Shown here: positions 33,374 through 41,350 of the stretch, piece after piece
Layout of the letters: each line of letters starts with the position of its first letter
Position numbering within the stretch: the stretch's first letter is position 1
The notes under the pieces: model-generated
Databases searched by the model: none
Seen by the model: only the letters and a program-made list of their open reading frames with translations
What the model was told of the DNA's origin: nothing
Position numbers and translations under genes: made by a program
Assembly (NCBI RefSeq): GCF_004363005.1
Contig: NZ_SNYH01000004.1
Coordinates: 340,724-404,723, forward strand
DNA length: 64,000 bases
Origin: Tenacibaculum caenipelagi
GTDB taxonomy: Bacteria; Bacteroidota; Bacteroidia; Flavobacteriales; Flavobacteriaceae
Direction of reading: 5' to 3'

Positions 33374-34240
33374 ATGAAAAAAAACACTAACATTGATAGA
33401 AGAACTTCATTAAAGATTGGTTCGTTGGCAGCATTAGGTTTAGTTATTCCTAATATGTCTTTTGCAAATCAAAGTACAAATAGAATTTTGAAACTGACAA
33501 AAAACGATATTGTACCTAAACATTTCCCTAATATTTCACCTGAAGTCATAGAAGATGTTGTAGGTAAATCTCATTTCGATTTAGACCGTGTGAAAGAACT
33601 GGTAGATAAACGGCCTGAGCTTTCAAGGTCTGTTTGGGAATGGCGATTTGGTGATTTTGAATCAGCTATTGGCGCTGCATCACATGTAGGACGAAGAGAT
33701 ATAGCTTTATATCTTATGAGTAAGGGAGCTAGACCAACAATTTTCACTTTTGCTATGTTAGGACATTTTCAAGTCGTTAAGTCTATTATAGAAGCATCAA
33801 ATGGGATACAAAAAGTTACCGGGCCACATGGAATTAGTCTATTGGATCATGCGTACGCAGGAAGGAGAATGAAAGATAAAATGACCGAAACCGAGATTGA
33901 AAACTTGGAAAGAACTATTGACTATTTAACTGCTTTAGGGAACGCAAGCGGTGAAAAATATATAGATGTAACTAAAGAAGAACAAGAAAAATATCTTGGT
34001 GATTACAAGTATGGAAATGGAGAAAAAGAAGGTTTCACTATTAATGTGAATATGAGAAAATTGCTTTCTCTAGGTCCAATTGGCGGATTTGGAGGAGCGT
34101 TATATAAAATAGAGGAAAATAAATTTATTTATAATGGAGCTCCTTCTGTAATTATAACCTTTGATATTCAGGATGATTTGGTTAAAAGTCTTACAATTTA
34201 TGACCCTGATGTGACAATCATCGCTAAGAAAGTTTCATAA
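33374..34240 (+). CDS. Tat-exported ankyrin-repeat-like protein
   Basis: A 288-residue protein whose N-terminus has a twin-arginine signal (IDRRTSLKIGSLAALGLV), so it is probably exported folded. Residues about 60-175 contain helix pairs with ankyrin-like turns (DFESAIGAASHVGRRDIALY, MLGHFQVVKSII, LLDHAYAG). The C-terminal part (about 200-288) is beta-rich and unassigned. It is a single gene after element E10. No partner indicates its role. Confidence 0.65.
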   Translation: MKKNTNIDRRTSLKIGSLAALGLVIPNMSFANQSTNRILKLTKNDIVPKHFPNISPEVIEDVVGKSHFDLDRVKELVDKRPELSRSVWEWRFGDFESAIGAASHVGRRDIALYLMSKGARPTIFTFAMLGHFQVVKSIIEASNGIQKVTGPHGISLLDHAYAGRRMKDKMTETEIENLERTIDYLTALGNASGEKYIDVTKEEQEKYLGDYKYGNGEKEGFTINVNMRKLLSLGPIGGFGGALYKIEENKFIYNGAPSVIITFDIQDDLVKSLTIYDPDVTIIAKKVS

Positions 34241-34329
34241 ACAAGTTATTGGTAATCTTGAAATGCACCCTGAGCTTTACAAGAAAAACATCTGAACTTT
34301 AGAGAAATGTAAATAGAATAAACCTTGCA

Positions 34330-34337
34330 TACCTTTG
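34330..34337 (+). promoter_or_regulatory. -7 promoter element of the SDR gene
   Basis: TACCTTTG, an exact TAnnTTTG match 36 bp before the ATG at 34374. No clear TTG is found at the expected upstream distance, so support is partial. Confidence 0.4.
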
Positions 34338-34373
34338 TATTTTAATCACTTATTACACTAAAAACATAAAAAA

Positions 34374-35123
34374 ATGAGCAAGACAGTAATAATTACAGGT
34401 GGTACAGCAGGAATTGGTAAAGCAACTGCTTTAAAATTTGCAGAAAATGGATACAATATTGTAACCACTTCAAGAAGTAATGAAAAGGCAAAAAAATTCT
34501 TAGATGAATTTAAACAAGCTGGCTATGAGGCTACTGTTTACAATGTAGATGTAACTAAGGAAGAACAAGTTGAAAAACTGATTTCTGACACGGTTGAAAA
34601 ATATGGTTCTGTTGATGTCTTAGTTAATAATTCAGCGATTGCAGGCGAACCTAAAATTTTTGCGCAAACATCCAAAAACAATATGCGTAATATGGTAGAA
34701 ACAAACGTAATGGGCTTATATTATGGTATGCGTTATGGAATTCTGCAAATGCTAAAACAAGAAAAAAAAGGAAATATAGTTAACTTGGCTTCAATTGCAG
34801 GACTCAACGGTGTTGAATATGCTGGCGAATATGGTGCAACCAAACACGCTGTGGTAGGAATGACCAAAGGAGCAGCAGTAGAATACGCTACATCAGGAAT
34901 CCGCATTAACGCTGTGGCACCCGGAGCTATTTTGACAGATATTTTAAATGACGTAATTGCATCAGGTCAATTAACAAAAGAAGGGTTAGGTAATATACAT
35001 CCCATGAAACGTCCTGGAACTGTAGAAGACATTGCTAACGGAATCTTTTTTTTGGCATCAGACGAATGTCCATTTATGACAGGAACTATTTTAAATATTG
35101 ACGGCGGATACAACGCAAAATAA
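34374..35123 (+). CDS. SDR family NAD(P)-dependent oxidoreductase
   Basis: A complete classical short-chain dehydrogenase of 249 residues: ITGGTAGIGKATALKF (nucleotide site, about 7-22), NNSAIAG in place of NNAG, catalytic Ser near SIAG, YGATKHA (Tyr-x3-Lys) and PGAILTDIL, with the C-terminal FMTGTILNIDGGYNAK typical of this family. The substrate is unknown. It is first in a plus-strand cluster with a membrane protein and an AraC regulator. Confidence 0.9.
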   Translation: MSKTVIITGGTAGIGKATALKFAENGYNIVTTSRSNEKAKKFLDEFKQAGYEATVYNVDVTKEEQVEKLISDTVEKYGSVDVLVNNSAIAGEPKIFAQTSKNNMRNMVETNVMGLYYGMRYGILQMLKQEKKGNIVNLASIAGLNGVEYAGEYGATKHAVVGMTKGAAVEYATSGIRINAVAPGAILTDILNDVIASGQLTKEGLGNIHPMKRPGTVEDIANGIFFLASDECPFMTGTILNIDGGYNAK

Positions 35124-35184
35124 TCTGTACATTTAAAACTAGAACAAATCCGGAATTTTAGTGTGGACTTTAATCTCATAAAAA

Positions 35185-35685
35185 ATGATCAAACAAACTT
35201 TAAATTGGTACGAAGGTGAAATTTTTGAGGCTAAATTTATACTTGCTTTTGGTATTGCCATCGTAATTATAGCATTTTTATTTCGTTACTTTGGTAATAC
35301 GCCTTATGCAAAAGCTTTATTAATTCCCCTACTAGTTGCAGGACTTATTATTTCCCTCATTGGTAGTTTAATGCTCATGTCAAACCAAAGGAAAATGGAG
35401 ACAGTTGAACAAAACTTTATGAATGATAATGAACAGTTCGCCAAATCTGAAAAACAAAGAGTTGAAGATTTTCAATACTTATATCCTCTTTCTTTAGGAA
35501 TAAGTGTTGTTTGCTTTTTTCTTACTTTTATATTTCTTGCATTTACAAAGAATATGTATTTACATGCATCAGCAATCGCTATCGCACTGTTTGGTTTAAC
35601 ATTTATAATTATTGATTATTTCTCCAAAGAAAGAGCCAATATTTACTATGAACAAATCAATCATTTTTTGCTTCAGTATCAATAA
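35185..35685 (+). CDS. hypothetical four-helix membrane protein
   Basis: A 166-residue integral membrane protein with four hydrophobic segments (about residues 13-33, 43-64, 100-120 and 125-145) and a charged loop of about 35 residues after segment two. I recognise no family. It lies 61 bp after the SDR and 1 bp before the AraC-type regulator, so it is probably in one operon with both. Confidence 0.65.
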   Translation: MIKQTLNWYEGEIFEAKFILAFGIAIVIIAFLFRYFGNTPYAKALLIPLLVAGLIISLIGSLMLMSNQRKMETVEQNFMNDNEQFAKSEKQRVEDFQYLYPLSLGISVVCFFLTFIFLAFTKNMYLHASAIAIALFGLTFIIIDYFSKERANIYYEQINHFLLQYQ

Positions 35686-35686
35686 T

Positions 35687-36487
35687 ATGCAACAAGACAA
35701 AGACAGAATAAGAAATAACATTTTACTTTCCTGTATTGAACAAGAAAAAAAAGACTTCCAACCATTTGTAGAAGATCATACTGTGTCGTTTGTGTTGGAA
35801 GGTACATTAATTATAAACGATGGCGATGAAATCACCGAATATAATAAAGGAGAAATCGGATTCATCTCAAAAAATCAACTAGTCAAAATACAAAAACTAT
35901 CCAAAGGAAACAAACCATTTTTGAGTATAAGTGTAATTCTTCCTAAAAACATTCTATTTCAATATTCTAAAGAAAACTACCTGTCACCCAAAGGAATATA
36001 TATTGAAAAACCAAATTTCATCTTCGCTCACGATATCTATTTAAAAAGCTATTTTAACTCAATGATACCTTATTTTGAAAATCCACAAGCATTGACCCAT
36101 AAATTATCCGAGTTAAAAACTTTAGAACTTATAGAACTTTTATTGAGAGATGATAGAATGCAAAATATATTGTTCAACTTTCAGGACAAATTTAAGTTGG
36201 ACCTACAAGCCTATATGAACAAAAACTATATGCATAACATCCCATTGAAGCAATTTGCGAAATTAACCGGACGTAGCCTTTCAACGTTTAAGCGTGATTT
36301 TCAAGCAATTTTTAACGAAACTCCTAATAAATGGCTTATAAAAAAACGACTGGATTTAGCTCATTATTTAATTACTAAAAAAAATAAAAAAACCTCTGAA
36401 ATCTTCTTTGATGTTGGTTTTGTAAATCTTTCCCACTTTTCCCGACGTTTCAAAACTGAATTTGGAAAAAGTCCATCAGAAATTTAA
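35687..36487 (+). CDS. AraC family transcriptional regulator
   Basis: About 266 residues from the ATG at 35687; an upstream in-frame extension to 35612 would overlap the previous gene. The N-terminal part is cupin-like (about 20-110, with VSFVLEGTLIINDGDEI). The C-terminal AraC-type double helix-turn-helix (about 170-266) includes LTGRSLSTFKRDFQAIF and VGFVNLSHFSRRFKTEFGKS. It probably controls the upstream SDR/membrane protein pair. It is the last gene of the array before the degenerate element at 36510. Confidence 0.85.
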   Translation: MQQDKDRIRNNILLSCIEQEKKDFQPFVEDHTVSFVLEGTLIINDGDEITEYNKGEIGFISKNQLVKIQKLSKGNKPFLSISVILPKNILFQYSKENYLSPKGIYIEKPNFIFAHDIYLKSYFNSMIPYFENPQALTHKLSELKTLELIELLLRDDRMQNILFNFQDKFKLDLQAYMNKNYMHNIPLKQFAKLTGRSLSTFKRDFQAIFNETPNKWLIKKRLDLAHYLITKKNKKTSEIFFDVGFVNLSHFSRRFKTEFGKSPSEI

Positions 36488-36509
36488 AAAATACAGCTAA
36501 CAATAAAAA

Positions 36510-36602
36510 ACAGAGGCTAACAACATCTATAATCTATTAATAGCCTACTTTCAAGATTAAGTGCTAAATCATGCAACTACTCATAATCAAAATCGTAACC
36601 CT
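36510..36602 (+). repeat. degenerate palindromic element E11
   Basis: It begins GAGGCTAACAACATCTATAA, and its right part AAGTGCTAAATCATGCAACT then ACTCATAATCAAAATCG aligns with E2 (AAGTGCTGAACCATGCAACT, ACTCATAACCGAGACCG). It marks the far end of the second array, just before the convergent pepE gene. Nothing else is seen in 36488-36673. Confidence 0.5.
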
Positions 36603-36673
36603 ACTCTCACAACTTCTCTACCTCTTTAATCGTAAGATTTAAAGTTTATTATAGACTTATATAGTTAATGATT

Positions 36674-37381
36674 TTAAAAATACTGACGAATGTCTTTATC
36701 ACTTTCTAACTCTACAGCTTCTTTGTTTTGTTGAAATAAACGCGCTGTATAAGTTCCTCGCAATACAATTGAATCTCCGTTTACTTCTAGCCAACTCCCT
36801 TCACGTAATCCTAATACAGAAGTTTCATTAAAAATATGATATTCTTTAATACGGGTTTCACGCGTTTCTCCCATATGTGTTGAATCAGGATTCGGGTCTA
36901 AATAATGTGCATTGATATTAAACGGAATAAATCCTAAGGTTTTAAAACTTGGTGGATACACGATAGGCATATCGTTCGTATTCATCATCGTTACTCCACA
37001 AATATTACTACCTGCGCTAGTACCTAAATACGGAGTTCCATTTTCTACAGCCTTTGTTAAATCTGGAATGATATCATTTTTATACAGCTGATTTACCAAC
37101 TCAAACGTATTTCCTCCACCCGTAAATATTGCTTCTGCTTGTAAAACAGCTTCCTTGGGATTTTCATACTCATGAATTCCTCTTACCTCTTTATTGATTG
37201 TAGCAAAAGCATTACGAGCTATCGCAGTATATTCATCATAGGTTTTTCCGCTTGCACGCGCATAAGGGATGAACAAAATTGTTGATGCTTCCTTAAAAAA
37301 ATCAGTTAAGGTTGGTAAAATATATTCTAAATAACCACTTCCATGTACTGTAGAGGTGCTCGCTATTATTAATTTTTTCAT
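36674..37381 (-). CDS. pepE: dipeptidase E (peptidase S51)
   Basis: Hydrolyses Asp-X dipeptides in the cytosol. A 235-residue protein with GGGNTFELV (oxyanion region) and GTSAGSNI near residue 121, containing the catalytic Ser of family S51, followed by the INAHYLDPNP region with the conserved His. Length is normal and there is no signal peptide. It is convergent with the AraC gene across element E11. Confidence 0.92.
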   Translation of the reverse strand: MKKLIIASTSTVHGSGYLEYILPTLTDFFKEASTILFIPYARASGKTYDEYTAIARNAFATINKEVRGIHEYENPKEAVLQAEAIFTGGGNTFELVNQLYKNDIIPDLTKAVENGTPYLGTSAGSNICGVTMMNTNDMPIVYPPSFKTLGFIPFNINAHYLDPNPDSTHMGETRETRIKEYHIFNETSVLGLREGSWLEVNGDSIVLRGTYTARLFQQNKEAVELESDKDIRQYF

Positions 37382-37508
37382 GTATTCAATATCTATTTAT
37401 ACTTGATTAGCATCAAGTATCTTTTACTAACTCTTTATATTTCAAATTAACAAAAATTTACCATGTCGTTAAAACATTTTTAAGACGACTTAGTGGTTTA
37501 TTTGTGCT

Positions 37509-38285
37509 ATGAGAAACTTTTTAATTGCTTTTTTTACTTTCTACTCGTGTTTACTATTTGCTCAAAACACTCCTAAAATTATTATCGGTACTGTTTTTAT
37601 AGATAGCATTCCAACACAAGATGTACATATTATCAATAAGAAATTAGCAGTAGGTACAATATCTAATGAAAATGGGAGGTTTGAAATTTTAGCTACAAAA
37701 AATGATGTTCTCTTAATTTCTCATCTAAACCTAGAGTATAAAGAGTTTACTATTGCTCAAGAGAATATTCAATCAAAAAACATTGTCATTTATGTTGATA
37801 GTAAAACTCATATGCTTGATGAGGTGGTTTTAGAAAGAAAAAAAGGAATTTTTGAAATAGATAAAGACATAATGCCTAACAATGCTCCAGTTGTCAACGC
37901 CAAAACATTAAATCTTCCTTATGCTAATAGCAAACCTAAAGAAGAAAAAACTGTAAGAATTGAATCGGGAATAGCAATAGGTATTATAGGACTTATCAAT
38001 GCACTTAACGGAAAAAACAAGCAAAAAAAATTACTAAAAAAGATAAAAGTTGAAGATCAAAATATTGAAAAAATCAGAAAACATTTTACTGATGGCTTTT
38101 TCGTTCAACAACTAAAAATTAAAAAGGAACATATTAATTCGTTTCTAGAAAGTTGCATTTCAAAAGGTATTGTTTACCTATATAAAAAGGAAAAAGTTTT
38201 AGAGCTCACCTCAGTATTGATTGAAAATAGTAAAAACTCTCCATACCTACTAGAAAATGAACATATAAGGCTTACTCAAAAATAA
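37509..38285 (+). CDS. CarboxypepD_reg-like exported protein, subtype A (1 of 4)
   Basis: A 258-residue protein with a signal peptide (residues 1-18, ending LLFAQ). An N-terminal CarboxypepD_reg-like beta sandwich (about 22-105) contains the HIINKKLAVGTISNENGRF type repeat. The middle (about 125-185) carries NAKTLNLPYANSK and a hydrophobic stretch (GIAIGIIGLINALNG). The C-terminal helical region is shared loosely by all four tandem copies. This domain is best known as the N-terminal part of TonB-dependent transporters, but no barrel follows here. It is the most diverged of four consecutive paralogues; function unknown. Confidence 0.75.
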   Translation: MRNFLIAFFTFYSCLLFAQNTPKIIIGTVFIDSIPTQDVHIINKKLAVGTISNENGRFEILATKNDVLLISHLNLEYKEFTIAQENIQSKNIVIYVDSKTHMLDEVVLERKKGIFEIDKDIMPNNAPVVNAKTLNLPYANSKPKEEKTVRIESGIAIGIIGLINALNGKNKQKKLLKKIKVEDQNIEKIRKHFTDGFFVQQLKIKKEHINSFLESCISKGIVYLYKKEKVLELTSVLIENSKNSPYLLENEHIRLTQK

Positions 38286-38289
38286 CTGT

Positions 38290-39108
38290 ATGATAAAACA
38301 ACTACCCTTCACTTTACTTTTTATAATTACTTTAAAAATATCAGCTCAAGAAAACCGAAAGTTTTTATACGCTACTGTAAATGACGAATTAGGCTCGATG
38401 CCTAATGTACATGTTATAAATCTTAACACTAAACAAGGAACATTTACTAATGATAATGGTGAATTTCGAATCTTGGCAAAACCAAACGACACATTACGTT
38501 TATCTTTTGTAGGCTATGAAACCAACAATTTTAAGATTAAAATTAATCACTTTGGTATAGTAGAGAATAAAATAGAACTCAAAAAAGAGGTAATTGAACT
38601 TGATGAAGTTCAAATTAAAAAACACAATTTAACAGGCTCTCTTTATGCAGATTTAAAACAAACTCCTAAAGATATAGCAAAAGAAAAAACTAAAAGCGCC
38701 TTAGATTTTTCTAAAATAAACTTTAAAGAATCTGTAGTATCAGATATTGATATAGTAGCCCGAGGCAAAGCTCCCAATATGAGAAAAGAGACCGATCCTA
38801 CGGCTAAATTTGCTGGTGTTGGAGGTGGTGTTAGCTCAGGTCCGGATAAATACTCTCAAGAGCTTAAAAGAACACGAAAAGAAATTAACTTCAAAGAAAA
38901 CTTTCCTGAAAAATTACTCTCAGAATTCGGTTCACACTTCTTTTTTGTTGAATTAAAAATACCAAAAGAAAAGTATCTTCATTTTTTAGAATATTGTAAT
39001 TCCTTAGAAATAGAAAAGTTATATAAAAATGGAAATATTCTCAAAGTAATTAATATCTTACAGCAAGAGAGTTATAACTATCTAAAAATAATTAAAGAAA
39101 AAGAATGA
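38290..39108 (+). CDS. CarboxypepD_reg-like exported protein, subtype B (2 of 4)
   Basis: A 272-residue protein with a signal peptide (about 1-19, ending KISAQ) and a CarboxypepD_reg-like domain (about 24-105: NVHVINLNTKQGTFTNDNGE, then LSFVGYET). The middle is of subtype B (KSALDFSKINF, then TDPTAKFAGVGGG). The conserved tail includes FFFVELKIPKEKYLHFLEYC. It starts 4 bp after the previous stop and overlaps the next start by 4 bp, so the first three copies form one operon. Confidence 0.75.
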   Translation: MIKQLPFTLLFIITLKISAQENRKFLYATVNDELGSMPNVHVINLNTKQGTFTNDNGEFRILAKPNDTLRLSFVGYETNNFKIKINHFGIVENKIELKKEVIELDEVQIKKHNLTGSLYADLKQTPKDIAKEKTKSALDFSKINFKESVVSDIDIVARGKAPNMRKETDPTAKFAGVGGGVSSGPDKYSQELKRTRKEINFKENFPEKLLSEFGSHFFFVELKIPKEKYLHFLEYCNSLEIEKLYKNGNILKVINILQQESYNYLKIIKEKE

Positions 39109-39890
39109 AAAAGCTATTGATACTTTCTGTCTGTTTAGTTTTCTCCCTAAACACTGTATCTCAAGAGCATAGATCTTTTTTTTATGCCTCAATATATGAT
39201 GAAGTGGGTGCTGTATCAAACGCACATATTATTAATTTAAATACCAAACAAGGAACATTTAGTAACAATACAGGTGAATTTCGAATTTTAGCAAAACCAA
39301 ATGATACATTACAACTGTCATTTGTTGGGTATGAAACTAAAAAGTTTGCAGTTAAAATCAACCACTTCGGATTACATAAAAATACAATTCAACTTACAAA
39401 AGTTCCTATTGAGTTAAATGAAGTAGAAATAAAAAAACATAATCTTTTAGGTTATATATCTACCGATACTAAACATATCCAATCTAAAAAAGAAATTAAT
39501 GCAGAGACACTAAAGCTACCATTTGCTGGTTCCAGAATTTTAACTCCTGCTGAAAGAAGACTACATACCGCCATGTCTAGTTCTGCTGGTATTCCTATAG
39601 ATCCTTTACTTAATTGGATATCTGGTAGAATTAAAAAACTAAAAAAACTAAAAGCAATAGAAGATAAAGAGAAAAGAATACAATTTATACATAACAATTA
39701 TTATATATATATTAAACATGAGCTTAGAATTTTACAACAAGATATTTCTAGGTTTATCTATTTTTCTGAAGAAGCTAACGATTTCCAATATTCATTTTTA
39801 AATAACGAAGTATCGATGATCTCTTTCTTAAAAAGTAAATCAGAAGAGTTTAAAAAGCTAAATTCTAAAAACTACTCAAAACTTAAATAA
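39105..39890 (+). CDS. CarboxypepD_reg-like exported protein, subtype A (3 of 4)
   Basis: A 261-residue protein with a signal peptide (about 1-19). The N-terminal domain is very similar to copy 2 (HIINLNTKQGTFSNNTGEF, LAKPNDTLQLSFVGYE), while the middle matches copy 1 instead (NAETLKLPFAGSR, then GIPIDPLLNWISGR). It is therefore subtype A with a subtype-B-like front end, which suggests recombination or gene conversion among the copies. It overlaps copy 2 by 4 bp. Confidence 0.75.
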   Translation: MKKLLILSVCLVFSLNTVSQEHRSFFYASIYDEVGAVSNAHIINLNTKQGTFSNNTGEFRILAKPNDTLQLSFVGYETKKFAVKINHFGLHKNTIQLTKVPIELNEVEIKKHNLLGYISTDTKHIQSKKEINAETLKLPFAGSRILTPAERRLHTAMSSSAGIPIDPLLNWISGRIKKLKKLKAIEDKEKRIQFIHNNYYIYIKHELRILQQDISRFIYFSEEANDFQYSFLNNEVSMISFLKSKSEEFKKLNSKNYSKLK

Positions 39891-39961
39891 TCAACTATTT
39901 AGCACTACCTTTTCTCTAAAATATTTGTATCTTTAGAAGAAAGGTCTAAAATAGTTTTATC

Positions 39962-40759
39962 ATGAAAAAAGTTTTGCTTGTTTTTGTTTTTTTATCACAC
40001 ATCGCATTCTCTCAGGAAGAACGAAGAACGTTATTTGGAATTGTTTATGATGAAAACGGCGTGTTAGAAAATGTGCATATTGTTAATTTTTCTACTAATC
40101 AAGCTACATTTTCTAATGAAGATGGAGAATATAGAATTTTTGCAAAACCCAACGACTCTATCAGGTTCACATCAATTGGATATAAAACTATTTATGAAAC
40201 ACTAACCAAAGAAGATTTTAACACCTATAGAAAAAGAACCACCTTAGAAAGACAAGACTATGAATTAGAGGAAATTTCAATACGAAATAATGAGCTTTCA
40301 GGAGACCTTACTAAAGACTTAAAAAAGGTAAAACGCGATAAAATGCAAGATATAGTTACTAATGCTACTGATTTTTCCAATGTAAATTATGATAATTATA
40401 CTTCAGATGATCATATAAGTAAACATGTAAAACCAAACCTTGTTAAAGTTGACCCAACCACAAGTTTTGAAGGTATGGGCACAAAAAATGCTTTACCTTT
40501 TAAAGAATCAGAAAATCTATGGAAACTTCGTAAAGAACTGGCATTTAAAGAAAATTTACCTGCAAAATTGTTAAACGAACTAGGAGAAGACTTCTTTTTT
40601 GTAGAGTTAAAAATCCCTGTAGAAAAATACTATAGTTTTCTTGAATATTGTAACCCATTAGGGATTGAAAAGCTCTACCAAGAAAATGAAGTGTTAAAAG
40701 TGATTAAAATCTTAAGAAAAGAACATTACGGTTATCTTAAACTTATAAAAAAACAGTAA
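39962..40759 (+). CDS. CarboxypepD_reg-like exported protein, subtype B (4 of 4)
   Basis: A 265-residue protein with a signal peptide (about 1-18, ending HIAFSQ). CarboxypepD_reg-like domain at about 24-105. The middle is subtype B (NATDFSNVNYDNYTSD, then VDPTTSFEGMG), and the tail FFFVELKIPVEKYYSFLEYC closely matches copy 2. It is separated from copy 3 by 71 bp, so it may have its own promoter. Confidence 0.75.
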   Translation: MKKVLLVFVFLSHIAFSQEERRTLFGIVYDENGVLENVHIVNFSTNQATFSNEDGEYRIFAKPNDSIRFTSIGYKTIYETLTKEDFNTYRKRTTLERQDYELEEISIRNNELSGDLTKDLKKVKRDKMQDIVTNATDFSNVNYDNYTSDDHISKHVKPNLVKVDPTTSFEGMGTKNALPFKESENLWKLRKELAFKENLPAKLLNELGEDFFFVELKIPVEKYYSFLEYCNPLGIEKLYQENEVLKVIKILRKEHYGYLKLIKKQ

Positions 40760-40789
40760 ATTGGCTCAGTTTTTGAACTAATTCTATTC

Positions 40790-41281
40790 ATGAAAAAAGT
40801 TATTATTTTTCTTATAACCTTCACTTTATTATCATTTACAACACATAAATACTATGTTGCTTTAACTGAAATTGAATATAGAGAAGATACTCGAAGCATT
40901 CAGATAATTATGAATGTATTTATGGATGATATTGAAGTAGCTCTTAATAGTGATTATAATATAGATTTACAGTTAGACACAAAGAATGAACATAAAAATA
41001 CTAATGTCTATTTTTTAAAGTATTTAAAAGAACACTTTAAACTAACAGTTAACAACGACTATGTTGATTACAAATTCATTGGTAAAGAATACGATGGAAA
41101 TATTGTTTACTTTTATTTAGAGATAGAAAACATATCGATACCGACATCTATTCAAGTTGAAAACGACATTCTAGTTAAATATTTTCCTGATCAACAAAAC
41201 CTTATCAAAGCTACAGTAAAAAATAAACGCAAAAGTTTGTTCTTATCTAAAAAAAATGATAAAGGTTTGTTAAATTTTTAA
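40790..41281 (+). CDS. DUF6702-like exported protein
   Basis: A 163-residue protein with an N-terminal hydrophobic signal (about 1-18). The body begins HKYYVALTEIEY and is beta-rich, followed by a positively charged tail. The pattern matches the small DUF6702-type proteins that often precede M1 peptidases in Flavobacteriaceae, and an M1 peptidase indeed follows 69 bp later. Function unknown. Confidence 0.7.
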   Translation: MKKVIIFLITFTLLSFTTHKYYVALTEIEYREDTRSIQIIMNVFMDDIEVALNSDYNIDLQLDTKNEHKNTNVYFLKYLKEHFKLTVNNDYVDYKFIGKEYDGNIVYFYLEIENISIPTSIQVENDILVKYFPDQQNLIKATVKNKRKSLFLSKKNDKGLLNF

Positions 41282-41350
41282 CACACTCTCTTTTTTACCA
41301 ACAAGATTTCATTAACTTTCCGCATATTTTTCAAAATTAACAAACAAAAG

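Noticed and set aside
27151-36602. Classical insertion sequence or composite transposon
   Set aside because: There is no transposase gene and no target-site duplication. The inverted repeats differ between units and match only within each unit, which does not fit one IS family or a simple MITE.
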